Source of the DNA: Vulcanimicrobiota bacterium
Lineage (GTDB): Bacteria; Vulcanimicrobiota; Xenobia; Xenobiales; JADMJV01
Direction of reading: 5' to 3'
NCBI GenBank assembly: GCA_017307785.1
Contig: JAFKGI010000004.1
Span: forward strand, 124,001 to 188,000
Length of the DNA stretch: 64,000 bases
Within the stretch, counting starts at the first letter, position 1. Every line of letters begins with the position of its first letter. Positions 15,691 to 24,230 of the stretch are shown here, one piece after another. Made by a program: the position numbers and the translations under genes. The notes under the pieces are model-generated. The model saw only the letters and a program-made list of their open reading frames with translations, did not search any database and had not been told where the DNA came from.

Positions 15691-16860
15691 ATGAAATTAG
15701 ATCCGGTTTGGGGATATCGACCCAACGTGGCCCGCATGGACCTGAGTGGTCCTCACACGTTGAGCAATCCCGATGCTTATCTGCAGGACAACCTGGGCCA
15801 GGACACGGTCGAGTGGCTGCATCAAGGCAAGCCGGCCGTGATCGCGGTGGGGGAGGGTCGCCAGCAGTTAGACCAGCTCGAGCAACAAGGCTGGAAGCTG
15901 GGCGAGCCGGTTTCCAAAGCGGTCGGCTTTCATCAGGTTCGGCAGGCCACGACCCCCGAGGGCAAGCCGGTTATGCTGGTCTGGCGCGTCAATGGCCAGG
16001 ATCGCACCGAACATCTCCAGAGTCTGCTGCGCATGGCGGGAGCGGCCTCGGAACAGGTGGGCACCGTCGGAACCACCCGCAGCTACAAAGCCGAATATCT
16101 AGAGAAGTTTCGCTCGCTGGGCAAGCCACCCGATCTGGTCGTCTACGGGATGGCCAAAACGGCGGCCGCTTCCGTTCTTACCGCCCATCCCATTCGCAAC
16201 CTGAAACCGCTGGTCAATCTGTTCCGGCGCCGGGGCGCTCCCGAAGTCGACAAGAGCCTGTCGCAGAGCGATATGGCCGGTCTGCGCATGGAAGTTATGA
16301 CCTTGAAGGACGGCAAGAAGGTCTGGTTCTTTCCGCCCCTCTATGGCGATCTCTCGAAGGATTTGCTGGACGCCTTGCTGGAGCACGGTGCCAAGAAGTT
16401 TAATTTCGTGGGCACGGCCGGTGGCGTGGATCCGCAGCTGCAGGTCGGACAGATTCTTTCTCCGACGGAGCGGCTGCGCGAAGACGGCCAGCGCGAGAAG
16501 CTAGACTGGCTGATTCCTACCGCCGGTTGTCACGGTGGCGGCACCTATCAGCGGGTGGTCACCCCCAACCTGGAAACCAGGGCCTGGGCCGAACAGGCGG
16601 ACCGCCAGGATGTCGACTTGATCGAGGTGGAGCTGGGACACTGGCTGGATGCCACTAAGTCCAGGCCCGACGTCGAGCTCCGCGTGCAGACGGTGCTTTC
16701 CGACGTCATCCAGGGGCCGAACCATCAGGATATGACCGAATGGGGCACCTGGGACACCCTCAAGGTGCACAAGCCCGTACTCAAAGCCATCCGCGAAGCC
16801 CTGGGCGGCGACCCCGATTTGCGTCTTGAGAGCTACGTCTCCACCTCGATGATTCCCTGA
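15691..16860 (+). CDS. Hypothetical protein, weakly nucleoside-phosphorylase-like
   Basis: A 389-residue soluble protein. The N-terminal 180 residues are not recognised. The C-terminal half contains FNFVGTAGGVDPQLQVGQIL (about 231-250), which resembles the GTAGGL-x-VGDI core of purine/uridine phosphorylases, and VDLIEVELGHWLDA (about 309-322), placed where those enzymes have the ribose-binding Glu. A phosphorylase-like fold is therefore plausible, yet several usual residues are not evident. The ATG follows GAAAGGG, with a further GGAGG about 20 bases upstream. It starts the plus-strand pair with the radical SAM gene. Confidence 0.65.
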   Translation: MKLDPVWGYRPNVARMDLSGPHTLSNPDAYLQDNLGQDTVEWLHQGKPAVIAVGEGRQQLDQLEQQGWKLGEPVSKAVGFHQVRQATTPEGKPVMLVWRVNGQDRTEHLQSLLRMAGAASEQVGTVGTTRSYKAEYLEKFRSLGKPPDLVVYGMAKTAAASVLTAHPIRNLKPLVNLFRRRGAPEVDKSLSQSDMAGLRMEVMTLKDGKKVWFFPPLYGDLSKDLLDALLEHGAKKFNFVGTAGGVDPQLQVGQILSPTERLREDGQREKLDWLIPTAGCHGGGTYQRVVTPNLETRAWAEQADRQDVDLIEVELGHWLDATKSRPDVELRVQTVLSDVIQGPNHQDMTEWGTWDTLKVHKPVLKAIREALGGDPDLRLESYVSTSMIP

Positions 16861-16894
16861 GGTTTTTTTCAGGCTCTTGCGCTAGATTGGAAAA

Positions 16895-19093
16895 ATGCAG
16901 ATCGCATTGCAGCCCCGCCGTAGCGAGGGCCGACTCAATCGGGTGGAGCCGAATCCTTCCATGGCTTCCGTGCTGGGCACCTGGGTGGTGCCGGCCGAAA
17001 CCATCCCGGAGGCGGCGGCTCTGGCCCTGCAATTGGCCGCCGGTTTGCCCGGACTTTCGGACGAACATTTTGTGGAGGTTGTGCGGGTTGCGCGATTCTG
17101 CGAGTCCGTGACCGCCAGTCCCAGCGGAAGAGTGCGCCGCTATCATGCCCCGGGTCTGGTTCTGGATGTGGATCGCCTGCAGCGCTTTTGGCGGGTCTAC
17201 TTGCTCCCCGAGTTCTCCGGGGTTTTTGACTTGCAGGGTCCCCTCGAGGCAGAAGTGGCACCACGAATCGATCCGGCATTAGGCCCCCTGCTTCCCGCCT
17301 CTCCGTCCTACTTCGTGGGCGGGCTGATTTCGCTGTCCGCCGAGCCTCCCGAGGGATTTTTCGCGGCTTCGACCAGCGCCGAATTGCGGCGAGCGGGTTG
17401 TTCTCTGGCCTCGGCCGAGCAGGCGGAGGTCTGGCTTTATCGCGTGCCGGACGCCCGCACCGAGTCGTTTTTCCAGTTCTCCTATGCCAGCCCACAGCGG
17501 CCTTGCGACAGTTCCCGGCAGGGCAAGTTCCTGATGGCCAGTGGGGTCGGGCCGGCCAGCGAACCGACTTCAGCCGGCGGCTCGGAAGCCTACACGCTCT
17601 GGCTGGGCGACGAACAGCACGGCCCCTGGATGCAGTATTTGCAGCTTTTGCAGCGATCCGACCTGCGTCTTTCGCACTTCGCGGAGCAGCGGGGCGTACT
17701 GCAAAGGCTGCCCGAAGGGCGAGTGGTCCTGTGCCGTCCCAACCTCTGCTGGGGACTGAGTCGCGAGGGCTTCGACGCGCTGGTGACCGAGCCAGGGCTC
17801 TATCGCCAGGTCTACAGTCAGGACTATGACGCCTATTTGCGCGGTTTGTTTCGGCCCTGTGCTCCCGCCAAAGCCTCCTACCTGCTGGCCACTTCGCGCG
17901 GTTGCACTCAGGGCTGCAGTCTCTGTTGCTCGGGAGGGCTGAAAGCCTTCCAGGCCTTTTCGGCTCCGCGCATTTTGCAAGAACTGGAGGCGATTGCGCT
18001 CCACGCTGATCTGCGAGAGGGCGAGCAGGCGGACATTTTCTTCCTGGACAGCAACTTCAACAATGCCCCCGACCGCATCATCGATCTGGCCAACCGGTTG
18101 GAGCGCCACCCTTTGCGTGGCCGGTTCCGATTTTTCGTGCGACACAACACGGTCAAGGGATTTCTCAAAGCGGCCGGACCGAATCTGGAGCTGATCGACG
18201 CCTTCCGGCGCCTGGGCATTCGCGATGTTTTCATGGGAGTGGATACCTTCGACGACCACTCGACGCTGACGCTCAAAAGCAATCGACTGGCTATGGTGGC
18301 CAAGGGCACCGCTATGCGCCCCACCTACACCTCGCAGGAACTGGCCCAACTGGTCGAGGCGCTGCAGGCCAGCGGCGCGCACATCCGGGCCTTCTATCTG
18401 CAGAACAATCCCTGGGTCAGCGATCTGGACCGGCTGGACAGCTACTACAACCTGGCCGAACTGTGGCTGCGCAACGCCAACTTTTCCATCGACGCCCGCT
18501 ATCGCGACGTCAATCGCCTCAAGCCTTTCGCGGGCAGCCCCATCGAGCGGGTGACCCGTCATCAGTCGCACTGGATTCGCGACGGGCGCTATCGCTCCGA
18601 AGGGGTTCTCGGCGAGTTGGACGAGGCGATGCGTATCGAAGTCTTTGGCCGACCGCAGAGTGAAGGCTCGGCGCTCGAGTCGATGGAGATTTTCTGGCGC
18701 GATCTCGAGCACATTCGCCGTGCCGCCGCCGGACGCTATCATCGCCTGGAATGCGCCGATTCCCGGCGAATTCTGGTGAAACTGCGGCAGCGCGACCAGC
18801 GTCTGCGCTCGCTGCTGCTCGGACTTCCCGATATGGAGTGGCTGCGCCAGGCCATCGATCGGGCCGAGCGCCGCTGGCTCAGTCTGCCCGACCTGGCACC
18901 CGGCGAGCAGCAGCGGCTTTTCGAGGAGGCATCGGCCTCGCTTTTTGAGGGACTGAAGCAGCATTTGCCGCGCCGTTCGCGACCGGTCAGCCGTCTTTAT
19001 GAAGTGGCCGCTGCCGGCCCGGTTCAGCTACACGGCTATCGCAGCAGTCGACCGCTGAAGCCGGCCAGACCTCTGGAGATGCGCTGCGGTTAG
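16895..19093 (+). CDS. Radical SAM protein
   Basis: A 732-residue protein. The cluster motif C-x3-C-x2-C is at C337, C341 and C344 within TSRGCTQGCSLCCSGG, which binds the [4Fe-4S] cluster that cleaves S-adenosylmethionine. The following 250 residues keep a TIM-barrel-like rhythm (DIFFLDSNFNNAPDRIIDLA; DVFMGVDTFDDHS). The N-terminal 320 residues are not recognised and do not look like a standard B12-binding domain; the C-terminal 150 residues are helical. There is no obvious precursor peptide or carrier beside it, so the substrate is unknown. The start has only a weak GGAAAA box. Upstream spacing is 34 bases from the phosphorylase-like gene. Confidence 0.8.
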   Translation: MQIALQPRRSEGRLNRVEPNPSMASVLGTWVVPAETIPEAAALALQLAAGLPGLSDEHFVEVVRVARFCESVTASPSGRVRRYHAPGLVLDVDRLQRFWRVYLLPEFSGVFDLQGPLEAEVAPRIDPALGPLLPASPSYFVGGLISLSAEPPEGFFAASTSAELRRAGCSLASAEQAEVWLYRVPDARTESFFQFSYASPQRPCDSSRQGKFLMASGVGPASEPTSAGGSEAYTLWLGDEQHGPWMQYLQLLQRSDLRLSHFAEQRGVLQRLPEGRVVLCRPNLCWGLSREGFDALVTEPGLYRQVYSQDYDAYLRGLFRPCAPAKASYLLATSRGCTQGCSLCCSGGLKAFQAFSAPRILQELEAIALHADLREGEQADIFFLDSNFNNAPDRIIDLANRLERHPLRGRFRFFVRHNTVKGFLKAAGPNLELIDAFRRLGIRDVFMGVDTFDDHSTLTLKSNRLAMVAKGTAMRPTYTSQELAQLVEALQASGAHIRAFYLQNNPWVSDLDRLDSYYNLAELWLRNANFSIDARYRDVNRLKPFAGSPIERVTRHQSHWIRDGRYRSEGVLGELDEAMRIEVFGRPQSEGSALESMEIFWRDLEHIRRAAAGRYHRLECADSRRILVKLRQRDQRLRSLLLGLPDMEWLRQAIDRAERRWLSLPDLAPGEQQRLFEEASASLFEGLKQHLPRRSRPVSRLYEVAAAGPVQLHGYRSSRPLKPARPLEMRCG

Positions 19094-19096
19094 ACC

Positions 19097-19894
19097 CTAG
19101 ATTCGCGAAGGTTCCAGGTGGGACTGACTGACAAAGCAGTCGGCCGTCGAGTGGACTACGGCACCGATCAGGGGAACGGCCGCCAGCGTGCCGGCCAGAG
19201 CCATGGCCTGGTGGGTCAGTCCGCCGTTTTCCATTTCCTGGCGTTTGCCGTGGGCGTCCAACTCCTCACTCCACACCTGTCCCGTCATCCACTCGTAGAG
19301 GGCGCTGGTTTCCTTGCGCTGCGTGCGCTCGCTCTGAACGTGCTGATAGACTTTGCGGAGATAGCCGGACTCACCGATGCGGCTCGGGTCGACTTTGACC
19401 GAGGCCCCGACCGCCAGCAGGTTGCCGCGGTTCAATCCTGGGGTTTCCTCGGAGAAGGGCACCAGGCAGGCATCCGGCCCGGCCACGGTTTTCTCAAAGA
19501 CATCGAAAGCGGCGTGTAGATGCTGCGGTTGGACCGTGCCGTAGGCATCCAGATCGGAGTTGACGCCCAGTCGCCCCCGCGAAAAGCTGCCCGTCAGGTA
19601 GAGTTCTCGAGGATAGGCCGGCAGCTGGTCCAGCACGGTCTTGAGCGAGGTCTGCAATTGGTCGATGCGCGCCCCGACCTGGCTATCGGCGTAGGGAGTC
19701 AGCAATTCACGGTCCAGTTTGCTCTGCCAGCGGGGAGCTAACTGGTCGTCGCCGCCGCGATGGGACAGATAGGTGGCCAGATTCTCTTGCAGACATTGGT
19801 GTCCCTGAGCGGCGATTCCCCGCTCGGCCATGAGCCGGCCGGCGTCCTGCCAGTGGCGGTCGCGTGGTGGGGTCTTGAAGGCCTGAATCACCAT
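19097..19894 (-). CDS. Nucleotidyltransferase-fold protein
   Basis: A 265-residue protein. LYLTGSFSRGRLGVNSDLDA (98-117) fits the polymerase-beta-type nucleotidyltransferase signature: GS followed by a DxD pair (S-D-L-D), which coordinates metal and nucleotide. This suggests nucleotidyl transfer to a small molecule, RNA or protein, as in aminoglycoside or MNT-type enzymes. The C-terminal end has a hydrophobic stretch (about 230-248, ALAGTLAAVPLIGAVV). No antitoxin-like HEPN partner is adjacent. It converges on the radical SAM gene with 3 bases between and diverges from the next membrane protein. Confidence 0.65.
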   Translation of the reverse strand: MVIQAFKTPPRDRHWQDAGRLMAERGIAAQGHQCLQENLATYLSHRGGDDQLAPRWQSKLDRELLTPYADSQVGARIDQLQTSLKTVLDQLPAYPRELYLTGSFSRGRLGVNSDLDAYGTVQPQHLHAAFDVFEKTVAGPDACLVPFSEETPGLNRGNLLAVGASVKVDPSRIGESGYLRKVYQHVQSERTQRKETSALYEWMTGQVWSEELDAHGKRQEMENGGLTHQAMALAGTLAAVPLIGAVVHSTADCFVSQSHLEPSRI

Positions 19895-19936
19895 TCTGAC
19901 AGCTTAACGCAGGAGGACTGAAATTGCCCCGAAACC

Positions 19937-20536
19937 ATGCCGGGCATGGAATACGATTTGGAATCCCCCCTTGAGAATCGAATCAACTGGCTGTCCTTCC
20001 TGTTTCTGGGGACCGGCGTGGCCATGGGCTCTCTAGCTTTCGAATGGCGGGTGACCGGCAACCAGGGGCTGCTCTTTGTCTCGGCCGGCCTGCCCCTGGC
20101 GGTGGGTATCCTGTTTCTGTATCTGCGCAGCACCTTCGAAGATCGGCTGTTGGTGGAAGGCGACCAGCTGATCACCGTGCGCAAGAAAGGCGAACAGAGT
20201 CGGGAACTCGCACGAGTCGCCAAGAGCAGCGTCCTCGAAGCCAGCATGAACCAGCCCAGCGAGCATCGTAAAACCACCAGTCTGGTCTTGCTGCTGCAGA
20301 GTGGTCAGCTGCTGGAAATCAATTTTGCCGAACGCAGTCAGGCCGAAGCTCTGCTGGCCGACCTGGGTGTGACTCCTCGAGCCGACCTGAGCGATGATGT
20401 CTCGGTGACGCGTCACCAGGGCCAACCCACTCTGCGAGCCAAAACGAAACTGGACTGGTTGGGTCGACTCTTCTTCGGCCTGGTCTTCCTGGTCGGCTAT
20501 CTGGCCCTGACGCTCAAGATTCTCTCGATTAAGTAA
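19937..20536 (+). CDS. Two-segment membrane protein of unknown function
   Basis: A 199-residue protein with two N-terminal hydrophobic segments (about 16-35 and 43-63), a soluble beta-rich centre (about 70-160) that could be a PH-like domain, and a C-terminal hydrophobic segment (about 175-196). An AGGAGG lies about 20 bases before the ATG, which is far; a second ATG 9 bases on is an alternative start. It converges with the SNF2 gene and overlaps its stop by 8 bases. I do not recognise the family. Confidence 0.65.
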   Translation: MPGMEYDLESPLENRINWLSFLFLGTGVAMGSLAFEWRVTGNQGLLFVSAGLPLAVGILFLYLRSTFEDRLLVEGDQLITVRKKGEQSRELARVAKSSVLEASMNQPSEHRKTTSLVLLLQSGQLLEINFAERSQAEALLADLGVTPRADLSDDVSVTRHQGQPTLRAKTKLDWLGRLFFGLVFLVGYLALTLKILSIK

Positions 20537-23500
20537 ACAGCTCGCGCAGCTGGCCTTCGTCGAGAGGGGCCGATTGGTTGCTGCCCTCCAGCAGATCATA
20601 GGCCATCTTGCGCTTGTGACCGTGCAGACAGACCACCTTTTCCTCCACGCTTTCGCGCGCGATCAAGCGATAGACGGTGACGGGTCGGGTCTGTCCCAGA
20701 CGATGGGCACGATCCGAGGCCTGATCTTCGGAGGCCGGGTTCCACCAGGGATCCAGGTGCACCACGTAGTCGGCGGCGGTCAGATTCAAGCCGGTGCCAC
20801 CCGCCTTCAAGCTGATCAGGAACAGCTCGCCCTGACCGTCCTGAAAGGCGTCCACGCGACTGCGTCGCTCCAGCGCGGGCGTGCTGCCGTCCAACCGCTG
20901 GAAAGAAACGCCGCGCTCGACCAGTTCGGCCTGCAGCAGGTCGAGCAGCCGGGTAAACTGACTGAAGACCAGGCAACGATGGCGACCGGCCCGCAAGTCC
21001 TCGAAAAGCTGGAAAAAGGCCGCCAGCTTCGAGCTGGTCAGCCCGGGCTGATCGAGCACCAGGCGAGGATGCGAACAGGCCTGGCGCATGCGCGTCAAAT
21101 GGGCCAGCAATTCGAAGCGCGAGCCCTGTTCGCGCAAGCCTTCCTCGGCCTGGCGGCGCAGCTTTTCGTAGAGCGAGCGCTCCTGGGTGGATAGGTCCAC
21201 CATTAGCGTGATCTCGGTGCGGGGCGGCAATTCCGAGAGCACTTCGGACTTGGTGCGGCGCAGCAGAAAGGGGGCCACCAGGCGCTTCAGACGGCGTTGG
21301 CTGCCGTTGAGGTTGACGGCCAGATTGGTCTCGAAGCGGCGCCGAAAGCTGGCCAGAGAGCCGAGCAGCCCGGGATTGAGAAAGCGAAAGATGCTCCACA
21401 GTTCGCTGAGACGGTTTTCCACCGGGGTGCCGGTGGTGGCGATGCGCACCTCGGCCTTCAGGGCGAAAGCGGCTCGGGCCGTCTTGGACTCGGGATTTTT
21501 GATGAACTGAGCCTCGTCCAGCAAGGCCACGTTCCACTCCAGGCCCCGCAGCTTCTCCAAATCCTGCATCAGGATCCGGTAGCTTAAGATGACCACCTGG
21601 CCGACCTGAAGGTCCTCCAGGCTGCGCTCCTTGCCCTCGTAAAGCACCGCCTGCAGCGACGGAGTATAGCGTAGGATCTGGTCGCGCCAGTTGGCCATGA
21701 CGGAGGTCGGGCAGACCACCAGATGGGGTCCCTGGGCGCGGCGCAGCAGCATCAGGGCCAGGGCCTGGACGGTTTTGCCCAGCCCCATATCGTCGGCCAG
21801 ACAGCAGCCCACTCCCGCCCGCGCGCGCTGGGCCAGCCATTGGAAACCGGCCAGCTGATAGTCGCGCAACTCCAGTTGGAGAGTGGGCGGAGGCTGGGGC
21901 CGATAGCCATCGATGCCGGCGAAGCGCTGCAGGCTCTCGTGGAAGAGGGGATTGCTTGCCAGTTCCAGGTCGAGTTCGTTCAAGGCGGGCACGGCCAGCG
22001 GGGAGACCTTGAGGTCGTCGCTCAGCTCTTCCAGCGCTTCCAGTTTCTGTCGAATTTCCTGGCCGACCTGAGCGTAGTCGCCTTCGTCCAGGCGCACGAA
22101 GCGGCCCGGATAGAAGCGCAGCAGTTCCAGGGTGCGTCCCAGTTCCACCACCAAGTGTTCATCCACGCGCCATTGTCCTTTGAGCTTGAACCAGTCGCGC
22201 TCCGACTCGGCCTGGATGCGAAAGTCTCCCCGGCTCACCGGATCGCGCACCCGCCAGGGGCTGCTTTCCGGCCATTCGCAGGCCACTCCTGACTGCTGTA
22301 CCTGCCAGACCGCCTCCAGGGCATCGTCCAGGTCCGAGAAGGCGCATTCCAGATCTTCGGGCAGTCCCGGAAAGCCGCGCCGGATCTCGTCCAGGGCCGC
22401 TCGCTCCTGCTGAAAATCGCGGTCGACCTGGAGCAGTCGGCCGTTCCAGTGCAGCGCTTCGCGGGGAGGGCCGGCCAGCAGGGGAAAGCCGGGTCCGCCC
22501 GGTCCATTGACGCGCCAGACCCAGCTGAAACGCAGGCCGGTCTTTTGAGGAATCAGGCGGGCCACCAACTCCCCGCCCTCCACCGTCTGGGCCAGCGGGC
22601 GCACTCCCGCTCCATACTCCACGGGCAGTTTTTCCAGCCAGGGGGCCAGCGCCGCCGCCATTTCGTCCTCCGCACCCAGAGGGATTTCCTGACCGCTTTC
22701 CAGCAGCGGCTGGAGCAACTCATTCCAGCGCGAAGGAAAGCAGACTTCCACCAGGCCGACTTCTTTCCAGCGCAGCCGATAGCCGTCTCCGGCCGCGAAG
22801 TGCGGCTTGAGGTCGACCTTGTAGCCGTTGGTGGTGCGCAGGATGTGCAGTTTCTGGTCCACCTCCTGGAGGCGCACCGGCTCACCCTCGAAGAGCACGC
22901 GCGGATGCCCGAGCAGGGCGCGCACGGCCGGGGTGGCGTCCATCACCATGATTTCACGACCCCACTGGCGGCGCTCGACCGAGGAGATCACCCGGTGGTC
23001 GGCGTCGCTCAGGTATTCCGGGGGCTTACGAATCAAGCTGGAGAGGGCCACCTCGGTGCGCTGGCCTTGATGTTGATGGAGGGCCCGCAGGCCCTGCTGG
23101 CCCACTTCCCAGAAAAGCTCGCCTCCCTGGGCGGCCGCCGGCTTTTCCTGACGGGCCTTGCGTTCCAGCAGCGAGAGCCAGCTTTTCCAGCCTTCCTGAC
23201 GAGAAATCCCGCTACCCCAAGGATGCGCCGGTTGCTGCAGTTGCTCGGCCCAGCCGTGCAGGCCCCGCCGCTGCAATTGCTGCAGATACACCGGCTTGGG
23301 TTCGAGTGGATAGGGCAGCACCGAGCGCAAACTCCAGGATACGCACCACTCCAGGCCCCCGGCGGCGGCCGGCAGGTCGGCCAGGCGATTGGGCTTGCCG
23401 GCCAGATGCAGGGCCAACTCCGCGAAGAAAGCGTCCAGCCAGCCCATGCGGGTGGCCAGGCGGGTATCGGTGAGCAGTTCTAGATCTTGGGAGCGAGCGG

Positions 23501-24224
23501 CCGCCAGCCGCGCGTAGACCGCCACCAGCGGAGGCACGGCGGCCAGGCCTTCCTTGCGCCGGCTGATGAGCTTGAGGGCGCGTTCGTAAGCTTTGGCGAC
23601 TTTGCCGCGACTGAGCAGCAGGGGCAGGTCGTAGCCTTTGCGTTTCAGGCCGGCATTCAAGAAGGCTTCGGCCACATCCAGCCGGCCTCGGGCGATGGCC
23701 TGCTCCATGGTCAGCTCGTCGCGAACCTCCGGATCCAGCTGATCCAAAAGCAAGTCAAAGCGCTCGTCCCAAATGCCCTGGGCCCACAGCGAGGGCCGCA
23801 ATCCGGCCAGCATCAGGGCCTGGTTTTCGGGGCGGCGCGAGAAGAAGAAGTCGGCATCCCAGGGCGGAGCCCAGAATGAGCCCGCCCAGAATTCACCGAG
23901 TCCGTAGATTTGCTGAACCGGATCGTCGAGATAGACCTGCAGCCGCACCCGGTTGTCCAGGCGCAGGGCACCCCAGGAAGCAAAGTGCACGTGCTTGCGC
24001 ACCAGCTCGGGATGCAGGCGGGTCAACTCCAGAGTGGCCTGATGCAACTCCTGACGGTTGGCCAACTCGACCTCGTTGCCCAGCCGCACCCTGCCTTGTT
24101 GGGCCAGTTGTTCCAGGGCGGCTCGAGGATCCTGACGCACCCCCAGGTCCTGAAGCGTGCGCTGGATTTCCTTGGGCAGCGAACGCACGCGCAACGCCAG
24201 CGCCTGGCACAGGACCTCTTCCAA
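20529..24224 (-). CDS. SWI2/SNF2-family helicase-like ATPase
   Basis: A 1231-residue protein. The C-terminal half is a full SNF2 motor: LADDMGLGKT (near 805-814), CPTSVMANW, the Walker B variant DEAQ (near 900; DEAH is usual), TTGTPVEN, and the second lobe FSQFTRLLDLL, RLDGST, SLKAGGTGLNLTAAD and DRAHRLGQTRPV. The N-terminal half (1-750) is long, Arg/Leu/Glu-rich and resembles the accessory region of bacterial SNF2 proteins that have an N-terminal SWIM or helical part, but no zinc SWIM motif is evident. It would translocate on DNA or remodel protein-DNA complexes. TTG start, 6 bases after the FtsH-like gene, so it is the last gene of that operon. Confidence 0.92.
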   Translation of the reverse strand: MEEVLCQALALRVRSLPKEIQRTLQDLGVRQDPRAALEQLAQQGRVRLGNEVELANRQELHQATLELTRLHPELVRKHVHFASWGALRLDNRVRLQVYLDDPVQQIYGLGEFWAGSFWAPPWDADFFFSRRPENQALMLAGLRPSLWAQGIWDERFDLLLDQLDPEVRDELTMEQAIARGRLDVAEAFLNAGLKRKGYDLPLLLSRGKVAKAYERALKLISRRKEGLAAVPPLVAVYARLAAARSQDLELLTDTRLATRMGWLDAFFAELALHLAGKPNRLADLPAAAGGLEWCVSWSLRSVLPYPLEPKPVYLQQLQRRGLHGWAEQLQQPAHPWGSGISRQEGWKSWLSLLERKARQEKPAAAQGGELFWEVGQQGLRALHQHQGQRTEVALSSLIRKPPEYLSDADHRVISSVERRQWGREIMVMDATPAVRALLGHPRVLFEGEPVRLQEVDQKLHILRTTNGYKVDLKPHFAAGDGYRLRWKEVGLVEVCFPSRWNELLQPLLESGQEIPLGAEDEMAAALAPWLEKLPVEYGAGVRPLAQTVEGGELVARLIPQKTGLRFSWVWRVNGPGGPGFPLLAGPPREALHWNGRLLQVDRDFQQERAALDEIRRGFPGLPEDLECAFSDLDDALEAVWQVQQSGVACEWPESSPWRVRDPVSRGDFRIQAESERDWFKLKGQWRVDEHLVVELGRTLELLRFYPGRFVRLDEGDYAQVGQEIRQKLEALEELSDDLKVSPLAVPALNELDLELASNPLFHESLQRFAGIDGYRPQPPPTLQLELRDYQLAGFQWLAQRARAGVGCCLADDMGLGKTVQALALMLLRRAQGPHLVVCPTSVMANWRDQILRYTPSLQAVLYEGKERSLEDLQVGQVVILSYRILMQDLEKLRGLEWNVALLDEAQFIKNPESKTARAAFALKAEVRIATTGTPVENRLSELWSIFRFLNPGLLGSLASFRRRFETNLAVNLNGSQRRLKRLVAPFLLRRTKSEVLSELPPRTEITLMVDLSTQERSLYEKLRRQAEEGLREQGSRFELLAHLTRMRQACSHPRLVLDQPGLTSSKLAAFFQLFEDLRAGRHRCLVFSQFTRLLDLLQAELVERGVSFQRLDGSTPALERRSRVDAFQDGQGELFLISLKAGGTGLNLTAADYVVHLDPWWNPASEDQASDRAHRLGQTRPVTVYRLIARESVEEKVVCLHGHKRKMAYDLLEGSNQSAPLDEGQLRELFT

Positions 24225-24230
24225 GGGGGG

